A DNA stretch of 64,000 nt from Pachysolen tannophilus NRRL Y-2460 (lineage: Eukaryota; Ascomycota; Pichiomycetes; Alaninales; Pachysolenaceae): NCBI GenBank assembly GCA_001661245.1, contig KV454016.1, positions 1,047,186 to 1,111,185 of the forward strand, in the 5' to 3' direction. How positions within the stretch are numbered: the stretch's first letter is position 1; each line of letters opens with the position of its first letter. The notes beneath the pieces were generated by a model. That model ran no database searches. It saw nothing but the letters and a program-made list of their open reading frames with translations, and was not told where the DNA came from. Shown one piece after another: positions 20,309-30,857 of this stretch. The position numbers and the translations under genes were made by a program.

Positions 20309-21457
20309 CTATGAAGAATTTTGAAAAATTTCTTGCAAAAAAGGAGCAACTTGCTTCCTACTATGCTGTATATTTCTTTGTTCATAAACCACTATATTGG
20401 AATTATCATCAATGGAGATATTATTTATTTCAACAAGATCCAATTTTTTATCTAATGAATCAATAATTTTGCTCAGATCCAAACTTTTGTTAACAAACGA
20501 TAACAGCAATTCTCTTGTGAACTTATCTGTACTTTTATCTACAAAATTTGTCATCACAACACATAAATCTAATTGTCTTTCTTTTGACCATTTATTGAAA
20601 TCAGTTAAAAATTTTGACTCGTTACCAAAAGAGTTTTGCTTAAAAATGTAGTCAATTGAATCGGGAATAGTACTAATCCCGACTTTATGACCATTATATT
20701 CATATTCTTTATAATCTTTTTTCAATAATTCATAAATTGAAAATCCACTAATATCAGTTTTTCTAGATCTAATTTCTTGGAAATAATTTTGAAAATTTAA
20801 AGCTGATGAGCTATCAAGGTGATTTTTAATAATTTCAATTGCTCTTAAATCACTTTTCTCTACTTTATGTGTCATACATGCAGTATCAATTAATATTGGA
20901 GGCAATATAAATTTTGCAATAGATTTGAAAACTTCGTTCATATTAGTATGCTTTGAATTTGATGACAGATATAAATCGTACCAATAATTTAATATTAATG
21001 ATGAGCAACTACCTGATTTTTCTATTATTCTAGGGTTTGCATTTAAGTATAATTTTTCATCAAAGTGATGATCAATGATACCAGTAACATTAAATTTTGT
21101 TACCTCAATTATTTTTTTATCATATTGTAATGAATTATGATCAACCAAGATTAAATCAAAATTTTTCTTTTCTGCCCTGATAAGATCATCAACAAATAAA
21201 AAATTTTCCGGATCCAAATGAAATTCATCAAATATATATTGAATATCTTTTCTCAATGTTAAATCTTTTTTCAAAATATTAATAAATGGATAAATTGGAT
21301 TTTCCCAATAATTGTAATATAGAAAACTATAAGAAATCGATCCAATTACTGAATCAAGATCAGCTGAAGAATTCCCAGAAACTAACGTAATTACCGGTAT
21401 TTCATTGCTCTCATTTAATAACGGTTTGCTAAAAGTATTAGCAAATGATCTTAACAT
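20309..21457 (-). CDS. PPX1: Exopolyphosphatase
   Basis: Ppx1 removes terminal phosphates from inorganic polyphosphate in the cytosol and mitochondria. It belongs to the DHH superfamily of metal-dependent phosphoesterases. The 382-residue chain (S. cerevisiae 397) shows the family motifs in order: SGNSSADLDSVIGS near residue 28, LILVDHNSLQY near residue 105, the diagnostic GIIDHHFDE near residue 131, and ILIDTACMTHK near residue 195. The C-terminal DHHA2-type domain follows. The stop is only 28 bases from the stop of the convergent permease gene, so their mRNAs probably overlap. Nothing is broken. Confidence 0.92.
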   Translation of the reverse strand: MLRSFANTFSKPLLNESNEIPVITLVSGNSSADLDSVIGSISYSFLYYNYWENPIYPFINILKKDLTLRKDIQYIFDEFHLDPENFLFVDDLIRAEKKNFDLILVDHNSLQYDKKIIEVTKFNVTGIIDHHFDEKLYLNANPRIIEKSGSCSSLILNYWYDLYLSSNSKHTNMNEVFKSIAKFILPPILIDTACMTHKVEKSDLRAIEIIKNHLDSSSALNFQNYFQEIRSRKTDISGFSIYELLKKDYKEYEYNGHKVGISTIPDSIDYIFKQNSFGNESKFLTDFNKWSKERQLDLCVVMTNFVDKSTDKFTRELLLSFVNKSLDLSKIIDSLDKKLDLVEINNISIDDNSNIVVYEQRNIQHSRKQVAPFLQEIFQNSS

Positions 21458-22039
21458 CTTTTCCCCCCTATTATTTAAGCAATCTACTTGTAATCAATAT
21501 GAATAGTTTTATAGTTATGTTCAAACGCTTTACGCTTTGAAAATTTTTTTAATTTTGCTCTTTTTTTAAATAGTAGTGTAAAGCTTTAACCAACACTTTA
21601 ATTGAAGCAAATGAGATAATAAATAACAATATTTTTTGTATTTTTTATCATTTTAAAACTATGCAAAAGAAAAGAAGAAACTTTAGTTTGCGAAATCCCA
21701 TTACTTCTTTTTAATTGCTTCAAAAGAATGTATCGAATCTTCTCTTTGCTTGTTTTAATATAACGAAGCAGGGTTTTTGTTTATCTATTATTTGCCAAAG
21801 AAATGCATCAAAGACCCTCATTACCTGCATAATCATGCATATACTATATTTTTGCTATTTTTCCAAAGTTAAAAGATGGTCGCCGTTGAACTAATAGTTT
21901 AATCTGGGAGTGAAATATTCAAGAGAAATCGAATGAAGACTAAACTTATTATTAAAAAAATTGTTATGCAAAAGAAAATATAAATCTCATATACAGAAAA
22001 AAAAAAAAAAGCAAAAAAAAACATTATACAACGATTGCA
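21458..22039. other. Intergenic region upstream of PPX1
   Basis: 582 bases between the PPX1 start and the 3' end of the next minus-strand gene. It is AT-rich with long A runs near 22000-22020. No gene or clear regulatory motif was seen. Confidence 0.4.
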
Positions 22040-23182
22040 TCATTTGACATAGCTATTTTTGAACAAGTTATCAAAACGTTCATTGCTATTATTGAAATTA
22101 CAAGAAATACCTTGATTTGAATTCGGATTTGTATTTGAGTTTGTGAAACTATCCCATTCTAAAATTTTTGGCTCTTGAAACTTGATTGCGCAACTTGGTC
22201 TTCTATGATGATGTCTTGAGCAAACATTACTTTCATCTGTGGCATTGAATGATCTATCACTTTTAATAGAAGAGCCATATAGTGAGCTTGAAATACTTGA
22301 TATAGAGAAAGTACGGTTCTTACCGTTATTTGTAGTGAATGGATCTATAAAAGTACCATTACTATCATCTGAACTTATTGGCGAAATGATATTAAAATGT
22401 TGATCTTTAGGATTTTCTTGAATTGTTTTATCTATTTTTGTAATTTGTGATGTTGAAGGAGATGCAGGTGGAGTATTATATTCAAAACTTGAAGATTTTT
22501 TTTTAAAATCTTGTAATTGAGAAGTAGATTTTGATGACGACAACTCTTGCGTATTAAAAGTATTTAAATTGCCTTGACCTTGATGGTTATTATGACTATG
22601 ACTATGACTACGACTTTTATGATGATGATGATGCTGAGGAGGAGAAGGACAAGGAGGAGGACGAGAAGGAGAATAACGTGAATTAAGGGGCTTCAGTTCT
22701 TTTATCGGATCCTTAGGCTTGAAAGCACTTTCACTTTCGTGCACACAGCAATTCATAAACATCATAGAAAGATCCTTGTCATCATCTTCGAATGGTGTTT
22801 CGCTAGTTCCCAAGATTGGTCTTGAACTAGCACTAGCATTACTTGAACACCTTTTTGATCTATCATTTGATGAAACATCCATTGGAATTGAAAAATACCT
22901 TATATTTGAATTGTCATTCCCATTATCAACCCCATCATTTTCTTTTTCTTTGAAAACCATCAAACTACCCATCACTGGAGTTCTCCCTTTTAACGGAATA
23001 TCATTTTCTGTACTCCTGCTACTGTTTTTATTATTATTATTTCTTATTGATCTTGGTTTACTCCGAACCAACAAATCTCCATTACCATTCTTATCTGTAT
23101 CACTCGATTGAATAAATAATGAAAATCTACCGTCACTATTTCTCCTTTTACTGTTACTTATACTGCTGATACTCTCACTCAT
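22040..23182 (-). CDS. Unrecognised low-complexity Ser/Asn/His-rich protein
   Basis: The predicted protein has 380 residues and is almost wholly disordered, with no membrane segment. Notable pieces are a basic N-terminal part with several Arg/Lys-x-x-Ser sites (such as RRNSDG), a segment RTPVMGSLMVFKE near residue 70, the stretch FEDDDKDLSMMFMNCCVHESESAF near residue 135, and a His-rich run (HHHHHK, then alternating His-Ser) near residue 190. The C-terminus holds further Arg/His and Ser-rich motifs. The RxxS sites suggest control by basophilic kinases such as PKA (inference). The PVMGSLMVFKE and DLSMMFMNCC segments look like short linear motifs worth a search. No family is recognised. Confidence 0.6.
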   Translation of the reverse strand: MSESISSISNSKRRNSDGRFSLFIQSSDTDKNGNGDLLVRSKPRSIRNNNNKNSSRSTENDIPLKGRTPVMGSLMVFKEKENDGVDNGNDNSNIRYFSIPMDVSSNDRSKRCSSNASASSRPILGTSETPFEDDDKDLSMMFMNCCVHESESAFKPKDPIKELKPLNSRYSPSRPPPCPSPPQHHHHHKSRSHSHSHNNHQGQGNLNTFNTQELSSSKSTSQLQDFKKKSSSFEYNTPPASPSTSQITKIDKTIQENPKDQHFNIISPISSDDSNGTFIDPFTTNNGKNRTFSISSISSSLYGSSIKSDRSFNATDESNVCSRHHHRRPSCAIKFQEPKILEWDSFTNSNTNPNSNQGISCNFNNSNERFDNLFKNSYVK

Positions 23183-24077
23183 ATTTGCTGTAAAACAAAA
23201 ATTAAAAGATGATGATGAATATCAATTGTTAATTTAATTATTATTTTTTTATTAATTTTATTTCTTTCCCCTTTTTTTTTAAAAGAAAAAAAAAATATTA
23301 AAAATGAAAAAAAGGATACTGATTTCCCTTATTTTATATATAATATATATAAATCACCCAATTTTTCAAATCATATAAAAATTATGGAGCAAAAGGATGA
23401 TTTTTTTAGTGTTTAAAGTTTAAGCGGGAATAAATTAAGTAATATAAAAAAAATTTATTTTCTTTTTTCTTTTTCACGATTGTAATCGTAAGATAGATAG
23501 ATAACAAACAACAAAAGAATATCTTAAAAACCTTTAAAGTTTTTAATAGTTAAAGAAGCAGTAAGCAATTAAAGTATACATATACATCATTTTTTTTTCT
23601 TTTTTCTTCCAACCCCAGATTTCTTTATATTTACTTTACGTAATTATCGGTATTATTCAATACCCCACTAAATTATCAATAGAAGTTTTTTTTTTTCCAT
23701 CATCACAATCTGATGTATCGATCGGTGTACGGACATACGTAGTAGATGGATGTATTTTATTTTGAGGAAAAAAAAATTTTTTTTAGTACTGCAATATAGA
23801 GATTAAATGCGCAAAAAAAAAAAAAAATGATGAATTGAATAATTAGAGGATATAATAGTGTGATCATTCAAGTATAAATTTTAAGTTGACTGCTCTTTTA
23901 ATATAAGAATTTTAACTATTTATCAATCTATCTTTGATCTTGAACCTGATGCGTGTTCATGTGTCGTGGGAATTTTATCAAAAAAAGAAGTGTTGAAAAG
24001 CAAAAAAAAGCAAAAAAAAAATACAATAAAAACCGCATGCATGTCACTTGTGGCGCTATCTCTTTATGTCCGCAAGC

Positions 24078-24303
24078 ATAAGACAATAAGACAATAAGAC
24101 AAGGACACAAAAGTTTGGACATGTCTTTTTTTGTTGCTTTTGACACTTTTGACACTTTTGACACTTAAGACATTTTTTTTGTCATTTTTGACATGCTGGT
24201 GAGTGTCTTATTGTATCACCCACGGTACTTACTATAACCATAGCGTCACCGCATTGTCACCGCATTGTTACTGTGTAGTTACTGCGTTGTCACCATGGTG
24301 ACA
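24078..24303. repeat. Cluster of short tandem and inverted repeats (GACA/GTCA words)
   Basis: In order there are AATAAGAC repeated three times (24078-24100), TTTTGACAC repeated three times (24138-24164), an inverted partner TGTCTTATTGT at 24204-24214 matching ACAATAAGACA at 24083-24093, and GTCACCGCATT twice in direct tandem (24245-24266). A perfect 16-bp palindrome, TGTCACCATGGTGACA, lies at 24288-24303. Confidence 0.8.
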
Positions 24304-24334
24304 CCAATGTCTTTATATAGAATTTGTTCCTGTC

Positions 24335-24340
24335 CACGTG
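24335..24340. promoter_or_regulatory. CACGTG E-box, possible Pho4 (or Cbf1) site
   Basis: A perfect CACGTG lies about 350 bases upstream of the SPX phosphate-transporter ATG. Pho4 binds this core at phosphate-starvation genes in yeasts, and Cbf1 binds the same core. A single copy is weak evidence, but it is apt for the downstream gene. Confidence 0.45.
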
Positions 24341-24689
24341 CCATTCAAAGTCTTGTGCCGATTTTAAAATAACAATCTATCTGTTTACTTAACAATTAAT
24401 ACAATTAATCAATATAAATTGATTAAATCAAACAAACTAATTATTATTAAAAAAAAAGAGGTATTTGGCGCTTAATTTTATTTTAATTTATTTAAAGACC
24501 AGTTTTCCCACTTTGAAAAATTTCTTCTTTTTTCTTTTTTTTTTTTTTTTTATTCTTCTTTTTTCAAAGTCTTTATAAAGTTGAAATCTTTTAAAAATTT
24601 CCTTTTTAAATAATCTTCATCGTGTTGGAGAACAAGACATCGAATTAGTTGATTTAAGCAACGGCGGCAGGAACGAAGAATCTTTGTCG

Positions 24690-27311
24690 ATGAAGTTTTC
24701 TCATTCGCTTCAATTCAATGCGGTGCCGGAATGGTCATCCAAATATATTGCTTATTCATCATTAAAGAAAACAATTTATCAATTACAACGAGAGAATTTG
24801 AATAATGGATTTGGTGATAGGTATGATCCAGAACAACAACCTTTAAATCATTCTTTACTGATTGATAATCATATGACAGAAGATGATAAAAATCCAATTA
24901 AAATTTTTACAAATGCTCTTGATACAGAATTACAAAAAATTGATTTATTTTACAAAAATAAAGAAGCTGAAATTTATACAGATTGTCAAATTTTATTAGA
25001 TGATATCGATGATTTTGAAAGAACAAATAAGAATGATGATGAGAATAGCATGAATGCAGGTTATGATGGATCTTCCAATAGAAGAAGTATAAGACTGTTG
25101 ATTGCAACAATTCAACCAGTTTTGAGTAATAATTCAAGTCAACTGGTTTTAAAATCTTCTACTATAGATAATCCTTCAAATGAAATTGCAAATGGTGGTA
25201 GCAATAATAATAATAATAATAATTTGGTTCATGTGCTTTCTAATTCTAGTTTGCAAAATAGTAATTATAACGAAAATTCAGAAATGTCATATACTCTTGA
25301 TTCAGATGATGATGATTTATTAAATCATCGTAATAATCGTAAAATTACAAATCAAAGATCAGATATACTTGAAGATTCTGATTTTGATGTGGATTTCTTA
25401 CGTAGAGTGGCATTATCAACAAGAAAAAGAACAATTGATTTGTTTGTTAAATTATCAGAATTAAAATCATATATTGAATTAAATAAAATTGGTTTCACTA
25501 AAGCTTTGAAAAAATTTGATAAATCTTTAAATGTTAAATTAAGAAATGAATATTTAAGTCAATTACCTTTAAAATCTTATATTTTCCAAGAATCTACATT
25601 AAAAAATTTAAATGATAAAATTCATTCAATAGTTAAAATTTATGCATTTTTTTTCACTAGAAGAAATAATCTCCCCATTGCAGAAAATGAATTAAGAAGT
25701 CATTTAAGAGAACATGTTGTTTGGGATAGAGATACAGTTTGGAGAGAAATGATTGGATTAGAAAGAAAAACTCATTCGGCAAATGTTGATACTACTGCAT
25801 CAGGTAACCGAGTCTTAATAGGTGATGAGGGAAATATTTTAAAAGAAACTCCACAAGAAAAAATCAATATTAATATATGTAGTAAAACTTTTACTATCCC
25901 AAAATTTTTAGTTTCTTCAAATGCTATTAAAGGTTATATTATTGCATTCATTACTGTGGTATTATTATTTATTTCACCTTTTGAAGATAAAGAACAACAA
26001 AAATGTTTTTCCATTTTAGTCTGTGCTTCTTTATTATGGGCAACTGAGACAATCCCATTATTTATTACTTCATTATTAGTGCCATTGTTAATTGTTACCT
26101 TCGGTGTTTTGAAAGATCCAGATACATATGAGCCTCTCTCAGCAACTGAAGCATCAAAATATGTTTTTAGTACTATGTGGTCATCTGTTATAATGTTATT
26201 GGTCGGTGGTTTCACACTTGCAGCAGCATTATCAAAGTATAATATTGCTAAAGTTGTTTCTACTTGGGTACTATCAAAGGCTGGAACTAACCCTAAAATT
26301 ATGTTATTAACAATTATGTCAGTAGCTTTATTTGCATCCATGTGGGTTTCTAATGTTGCTGCTCCTGTCTTATGTTTTTCCATAATTCAACCATTATTAA
26401 GAACTTTACCTAAAAATTCAGAATTTTCTAAAGCTTTAATATTAGGGATAGCTTTATCTTCAAATATCGGTGGTATGGCATCCCCCATAGCTTCTCCACA
26501 AAATGTTATTGCCATTGGTTATATGGATCCAAGTCCTTCATGGGGACAATGGTTTGTCATTGCATTACCAGTATGTGCAATATCATTAGTGCTGATTTGG
26601 ATGTTTTTAATAGTTACAATGAGAGCAGGTAAAGGCGTGAATTTAGTTCCTATTAGAGTTAGTGATGATAAGTTTACCTCCACACAATGGTATATTAGTT
26701 TCGTTACTATACTAACCATTATACTTTGGTGTTTTGCTTCAAAATTGGAATCTGTATTTGGTGAAATGGGGATGATTGCAATTATACCGTTGTTATTGTT
26801 TTATGGACCTGGGTTTTTAACCACAGATGATATTAACAATTATCCTTGGAATATTGTCATTTTGGCAATGGGAGGCATAGCTTTAGGTAAGGCTGTGTCT
26901 TCATCAGGGTTATTGCAAACCATCGCGTTAGGTATACGTGCACATGTTGAGCATTTCCAACTTTACTCAATAATGTTAATATTTGGATTATTGATTCTTA
27001 CAGTCGCTACTTTTGTTTCCCACACAGTTGCTGCATTGATTATAATTCCTTTAATTCAAGAAATTGGAAATACACTCCCTGATCCTCATCCGCGTTTATT
27101 GGTTATGGCTAGTACATTACTATGTTCCGCTGCGATGGGATTACCTACTTCTGGATTTCCAAATGTTACTGCCATTTGTATGGTAGATGATGTTGGCGTT
27201 CCGTATTTAACTGTAGGGAAATTTATTACTAGAGGTGTTCCAAGTTCCTTTATGGCTTACTTGGTAATTGTTACGTTTGGTTTTGGGATTATGAAATTAA
27301 TAGGTTTTTAG
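24690..27311 (+). CDS. PHO87: SPX-domain low-affinity phosphate transporter (Pho87/Pho90 type)
   Basis: The predicted plasma-membrane phosphate transporter has 873 residues (S. cerevisiae Pho90 881, Pho87 923). The start is the ATG at 24690, which gives the canonical SPX beginning MKFSHSLQFNAVPEWSSKY. The SPX domain covers roughly residues 1-330 and ends with the helix pair LNKIGFTKALKKFDKSLN..LRNEYL, which binds inositol pyrophosphates and signals phosphate status. A linker follows, then about 12 transmembrane segments from about residue 410. These belong to the SLC13/DASS-like anion symporter family (LWATETIPLFITSLLVPL and SNIGGMASPIASPQNVIAIGYM). Pho91, a vacuolar relative, cannot be excluded by sequence alone. 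An upstream CACGTG suggests phosphate control. Confidence 0.85.
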   Translation: MKFSHSLQFNAVPEWSSKYIAYSSLKKTIYQLQRENLNNGFGDRYDPEQQPLNHSLLIDNHMTEDDKNPIKIFTNALDTELQKIDLFYKNKEAEIYTDCQILLDDIDDFERTNKNDDENSMNAGYDGSSNRRSIRLLIATIQPVLSNNSSQLVLKSSTIDNPSNEIANGGSNNNNNNNLVHVLSNSSLQNSNYNENSEMSYTLDSDDDDLLNHRNNRKITNQRSDILEDSDFDVDFLRRVALSTRKRTIDLFVKLSELKSYIELNKIGFTKALKKFDKSLNVKLRNEYLSQLPLKSYIFQESTLKNLNDKIHSIVKIYAFFFTRRNNLPIAENELRSHLREHVVWDRDTVWREMIGLERKTHSANVDTTASGNRVLIGDEGNILKETPQEKININICSKTFTIPKFLVSSNAIKGYIIAFITVVLLFISPFEDKEQQKCFSILVCASLLWATETIPLFITSLLVPLLIVTFGVLKDPDTYEPLSATEASKYVFSTMWSSVIMLLVGGFTLAAALSKYNIAKVVSTWVLSKAGTNPKIMLLTIMSVALFASMWVSNVAAPVLCFSIIQPLLRTLPKNSEFSKALILGIALSSNIGGMASPIASPQNVIAIGYMDPSPSWGQWFVIALPVCAISLVLIWMFLIVTMRAGKGVNLVPIRVSDDKFTSTQWYISFVTILTIILWCFASKLESVFGEMGMIAIIPLLLFYGPGFLTTDDINNYPWNIVILAMGGIALGKAVSSSGLLQTIALGIRAHVEHFQLYSIMLIFGLLILTVATFVSHTVAALIIIPLIQEIGNTLPDPHPRLLVMASTLLCSAAMGLPTSGFPNVTAICMVDDVGVPYLTVGKFITRGVPSSFMAYLVIVTFGFGIMKLIGF

Positions 27312-27603
27312 ACTGAAATACTGAGCCAAATACCCATAACTTACATATTATACCATTTAGACTTATTTAAAAGATACAATTATTTTTTCAAATTTAAAAA
27401 GAGAAATTTAACTAAACTAATTACAATAGTTCATCATATAATTAACTTACTTGCAACTACATTTGCATATAATAAACGGAGTACTTTAAAGTGGTAACTG
27501 GCTCTTTGATTATTTATTTGAAAGCATTTTAAACTAAAAGACAGAAATAATTTGAAACAATTTTAATAAATTACAACATTTTAATCAAAAAAATAGTTTG
27601 AAA

Positions 27604-29298
27604 CTAACTAGTTCCAAAATAAACATTATCAACAAACCTCGTCTTAAACCACCAGTCAGAATCGTAGTTTTCTTCTGTGACATTTCTATTAATTTCGTTA
27701 TACGTTTTGATATCTTGCTCTTTCACATTATTATTAGTATCATCATTAGCGGAATCAGCATTATTCAACAGCTTATGATTGATACGACTCATTAACCCGA
27801 CAATTATTTTAACTTCACTAAAGGCATTCAAAATTCTTCTCATACCCATTTCTGTGCATAAATAGCCCACCAATACTATATCTTGTTGCCTGAGTCCGTG
27901 ATCTAATAATACCTGGATAGCCATAATGGCAGCAGCACCGCTTATGATTTGGGCATCAAACAACAATATCTTGACATGGTTATCATATATGGAAGGAGGT
28001 AGAGATTCTGTATGCAACTGCGGTTCACCGGTAAGGGAATCCGATTGAATTAATAATTTTCCTATTGTTACATCTGGCAAAGTTCTTTTTATGGAGTTCA
28101 TAAAGCAATCACCGGATCGAATCATATTAATAGCAACTATGGATTCTAGTGGTCTTATACTTTTAACCTCGTAGTTTGTGGGTGTGGTTATTTTAACAGG
28201 AGTATAAGTTAATAAATTTAAAGCATGAGTTAATAATATAGTAGCAATCCTGTCGAAATAAAATATGAACTCATCCCTTCTAGTTGATTTGTTTAGCAAA
28301 ATTGTGTTAATACAATTAAGTTGGTTGGTACGGGGCAATCTTATAGCTCTCAGATCATCTAATGGTCTAAAAATTTTTCCCAATTTTGAGAGATGCTTCA
28401 AATGTTCTTTAGACTTCTTACTCAACTGCTTGGAAATATGATTAATCATCATATTGATTCCAACATGATTATCCGCACCACGCGGTATTACTAAATCTGC
28501 GCTGTCAATGGTCGGCCTAACATATTTAACAGAATTTGGTTTCACAAATGCATTCCATTGTTTTAATATACCTTCTAGATCCCTACCTCTAGATGCAATA
28601 TCCCTATTCAACCGTCTTGCTAGACAAATATCCAAATCAGTATCTACGAAGATTTTGGTATCCATCAATTCCAATAACTGTCGATTGTATAATGCGTAAA
28701 TACCTTCCACAATAATCACATTGGCACCATATATAGTAACTGTCTTATCTGTTCTGTCGTGGTGCGTGAAAGAATATATAGGTATTTCAGTTTTTTTGCC
28801 TTCTTTCAATGATTTAACACATTCGAATAATAAATCAAGGTCCAATGATGAAGGGTCGTCAAAATCATATTCATTCTTAAAGACTCGTTCTCTGTCCTTA
28901 CCTTTGACGGGTTTGTAAAAATTGTCTAAGGAAAGAAGAATTGTCCACGGTTGGTTAATTTCTTGAATTATCTTAGATGCTACTGATGTCTTACCAGAAC
29001 CTGAACATCCTGCAACACCAATAATGTAAGGCTCACTCCAAGGCGGAATGTATTGTGAATCACTGTGACTAGCATCTTTGGAATCTAAATTTTCTAGTAT
29101 AGATCTTGACCTAGAAGGGCCATCTGGGGAGGAAAAAAAATGACTATGAATTCTCGACTTTCCAAGATCAATATTGTTATTGAAAAAGGATTCTGATCCG
29201 TTATTTGGTGATATCCTGGTACTATGTTGAGAAGAAGTTGAGCTCAAAATACTGGAGGTGCTTGAATTAACACTTATTTGCGGAGTTTGTGTCGTCAT
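27604..29298 (-). CDS. URK1: Uridine/cytidine kinase
   Basis: Urk1 phosphorylates uridine and cytidine to UMP and CMP in pyrimidine salvage. The 564-residue chain (S. cerevisiae 501) has a Ser-rich N-terminal tail of about 85 residues. The kinase domain then starts with the P-loop IIGVAGCSGSGKTSVASKI near residue 90 and LLSLDNFYKPV near residue 122. YDFDDPSSLD and IIVEGIYALYN follow, then the lid region LARRLNRDIASRGRD. A C-terminal uracil phosphoribosyltransferase-like domain (from about residue 320) is the normal Urk1 architecture. It contains RSGDCFMNSIKRTLPDVTIGK and ILLFDAQIISGAAAIMAIQVLLDHG, and this half is usually regarded as inactive in PRPP use. The gene is intact. Confidence 0.93.
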   Translation of the reverse strand: MTTQTPQISVNSSTSSILSSTSSQHSTRISPNNGSESFFNNNIDLGKSRIHSHFFSSPDGPSRSRSILENLDSKDASHSDSQYIPPWSEPYIIGVAGCSGSGKTSVASKIIQEINQPWTILLSLDNFYKPVKGKDRERVFKNEYDFDDPSSLDLDLLFECVKSLKEGKKTEIPIYSFTHHDRTDKTVTIYGANVIIVEGIYALYNRQLLELMDTKIFVDTDLDICLARRLNRDIASRGRDLEGILKQWNAFVKPNSVKYVRPTIDSADLVIPRGADNHVGINMMINHISKQLSKKSKEHLKHLSKLGKIFRPLDDLRAIRLPRTNQLNCINTILLNKSTRRDEFIFYFDRIATILLTHALNLLTYTPVKITTPTNYEVKSIRPLESIVAINMIRSGDCFMNSIKRTLPDVTIGKLLIQSDSLTGEPQLHTESLPPSIYDNHVKILLFDAQIISGAAAIMAIQVLLDHGLRQQDIVLVGYLCTEMGMRRILNAFSEVKIIVGLMSRINHKLLNNADSANDDTNNNVKEQDIKTYNEINRNVTEENYDSDWWFKTRFVDNVYFGTS

Positions 29299-29550
29299 TT
29301 CTTTCTCCTCTTTTTTTTTTGTTTTCCGCTCACAGACCTAAGACTTTTGAAGTCTGTGATACTGAAAGTTGAAAAGTATGAAGTGTAATGTAATGTCGTT
29401 TTAACTTAATTGTTTTTTTTTTATCTTTTTTTTTTTGTTTTTGTCACTATTTTCTTCTCTAGCGACACGACATATAAACGAGACAAAAGACTGTCTATAT
29501 ATAATTCATTAATAGCAAATCGAACTTGGAAATGCAATTGTTTATTTATT

Positions 29551-30393
29551 TCATATTCCAAGGACTGATTTAATTGAATCCAATGAAGTTAAGAATTCAT
29601 TTTTAACATTTTCAATGTAAACTTCAGTTTCTTTTAAAATGTTATCGTATTTTTGAAATTTATAACTTGATCTTGCAGAATCCAAAGTATAAGAATTTTC
29701 TAGCCAGCAATTTCTGTCGTCATCTAATTTTGTTAATTTTTCAACTATTTCTTTTATTGCATTTTCGTACAGTAGGATAATATTATCTAATTGTGAATAT
29801 AGATCTTCAATTTGAAATTTGATTGATTCTGTTTTTAAAGGTGAGTTTTTTTCAATTTCGTTTGTTAGATTTTCCATTCTGGAAATGAATTTGTTATCAA
29901 TGATCGAATTATTTGTCTTTCCAATTTGCAATGTAGAATTTTTCAAATTTTCAATTGTAGTAATGAACTCTTTTTTAGAGCAGTTATTAAATGTAATTGA
30001 ATGGAAATCATTAAGATTAGTAATTGTCTGAAATTTTTTCGAAACTGAATCATTAAATTCAGTGTCAGATAATGATCTTTTCTTAGAAGACAGTTTATTA
30101 TCTCTAACTTGTTGATTTGTTCTTTCCTTATCAGCACTTTCTGATAAGGGGCTTGTTATTGGAGAGTTAAATGTGACTACAGTACCATTGTGATTAGTAC
30201 TATGCGCTGTTGAAACATGAGTTCCTGCTGTTGTTGGATTATTTGAAGGCAGAAAGACCGTAGGCTCGGATGGGTTTCCATTTTCTTTATCTTTAGATGG
30301 AGTAATTGCAACAGCGGCTAAGTCATCTTCAAAATCGCCTTGATTACTAGATCCGTAAGTTGAGTTATCAGAACCTCCCTTCATCGATGCCAT
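29551..30393 (-). CDS. Unrecognised protein with C-terminal coiled coil
   Basis: The predicted protein has 280 residues. The first ~125 are polar and disordered, with possible S/T-P phosphosites (TPSKDK, NSPITSP) and a basic KKRS patch near residue 105 that could act in nuclear import. The last ~150 residues are helical with heptad-like Leu/Ile spacing: the EKNSPLKTESIKFQIEDLYSQL region and the IKEIVEKLTKLDDDRNCW region. A final helix ends at LGI. The layout (disordered basic tail, then coiled coil, about 30 kDa) is common among kinetochore and spindle-pole subunits. I could not match it to one, so that is only a suggestion. Base composition resembles the neighbours. Confidence 0.6.
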   Translation of the reverse strand: MASMKGGSDNSTYGSSNQGDFEDDLAAVAITPSKDKENGNPSEPTVFLPSNNPTTAGTHVSTAHSTNHNGTVVTFNSPITSPLSESADKERTNQQVRDNKLSSKKRSLSDTEFNDSVSKKFQTITNLNDFHSITFNNCSKKEFITTIENLKNSTLQIGKTNNSIIDNKFISRMENLTNEIEKNSPLKTESIKFQIEDLYSQLDNIILLYENAIKEIVEKLTKLDDDRNCWLENSYTLDSARSSYKFQKYDNILKETEVYIENVKNEFLTSLDSIKSVLGI

Positions 30394-30857
30394 ATGAAAC
30401 TATAAAAACGAGCGTCTAAAAAGAAAAAAAAAGAAAAAAACACACCCACACACAAAGAAAGTAAGCTTCTAGTTGAGTTCTTGTTTGCAAAAAAAGAAAT
30501 TGTAAGCTGTCATTAGGGATACTAAGTTTATATATAAAATTATCAGGAAAGTTTGATATATAAATATTTTTTTTTCAACTACAACATTGCGAATGTTGTA
30601 AAAAATTCTTCTATTTAGGGTAAAAAAAAAAACATACGCGATTATGCTATTATACATGTAATGGAACTGATAGAATTGATAGAACTGATATTGATATTAT
30701 ATTAATAATTTACGAAGAAGTATTGGGAGTATATCTTAGATGGTCTATATCAAAGTATATATTTATACGTCTTGTGTTAAAAAAATGAATTCTTTCTATT
30801 ATACAAAGCCTAAAATCAAGAATGAATAAAACTTTTTGTAAAAAAATGGTATTTTCG
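30394..30857. other. Intergenic region upstream of the coiled-coil gene
   Basis: 464 AT-rich bases between the coiled-coil gene start and the 3' end of the ERV41 fragment, both on the minus strand. There are long A/T runs and a short direct repeat of TGATAGAAT near 30668-30686. No gene was recognised. Confidence 0.4.

Larger units (their letters stand above)
23183..24689. promoter_or_regulatory. 1.5-kb divergent intergenic region with repeats and an E-box
   Basis: This is one of the longest gene-free stretches in the window. It lies between two divergent starts. The left half is simple AT-rich DNA. The right half (24060-24345) is rich in tandem and inverted short repeats built on GACA/GTCA words and ends in a CACGTG box. 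A poly-T/CT tract precedes the transporter ATG. No RNA gene was recognised. Confidence 0.5.
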
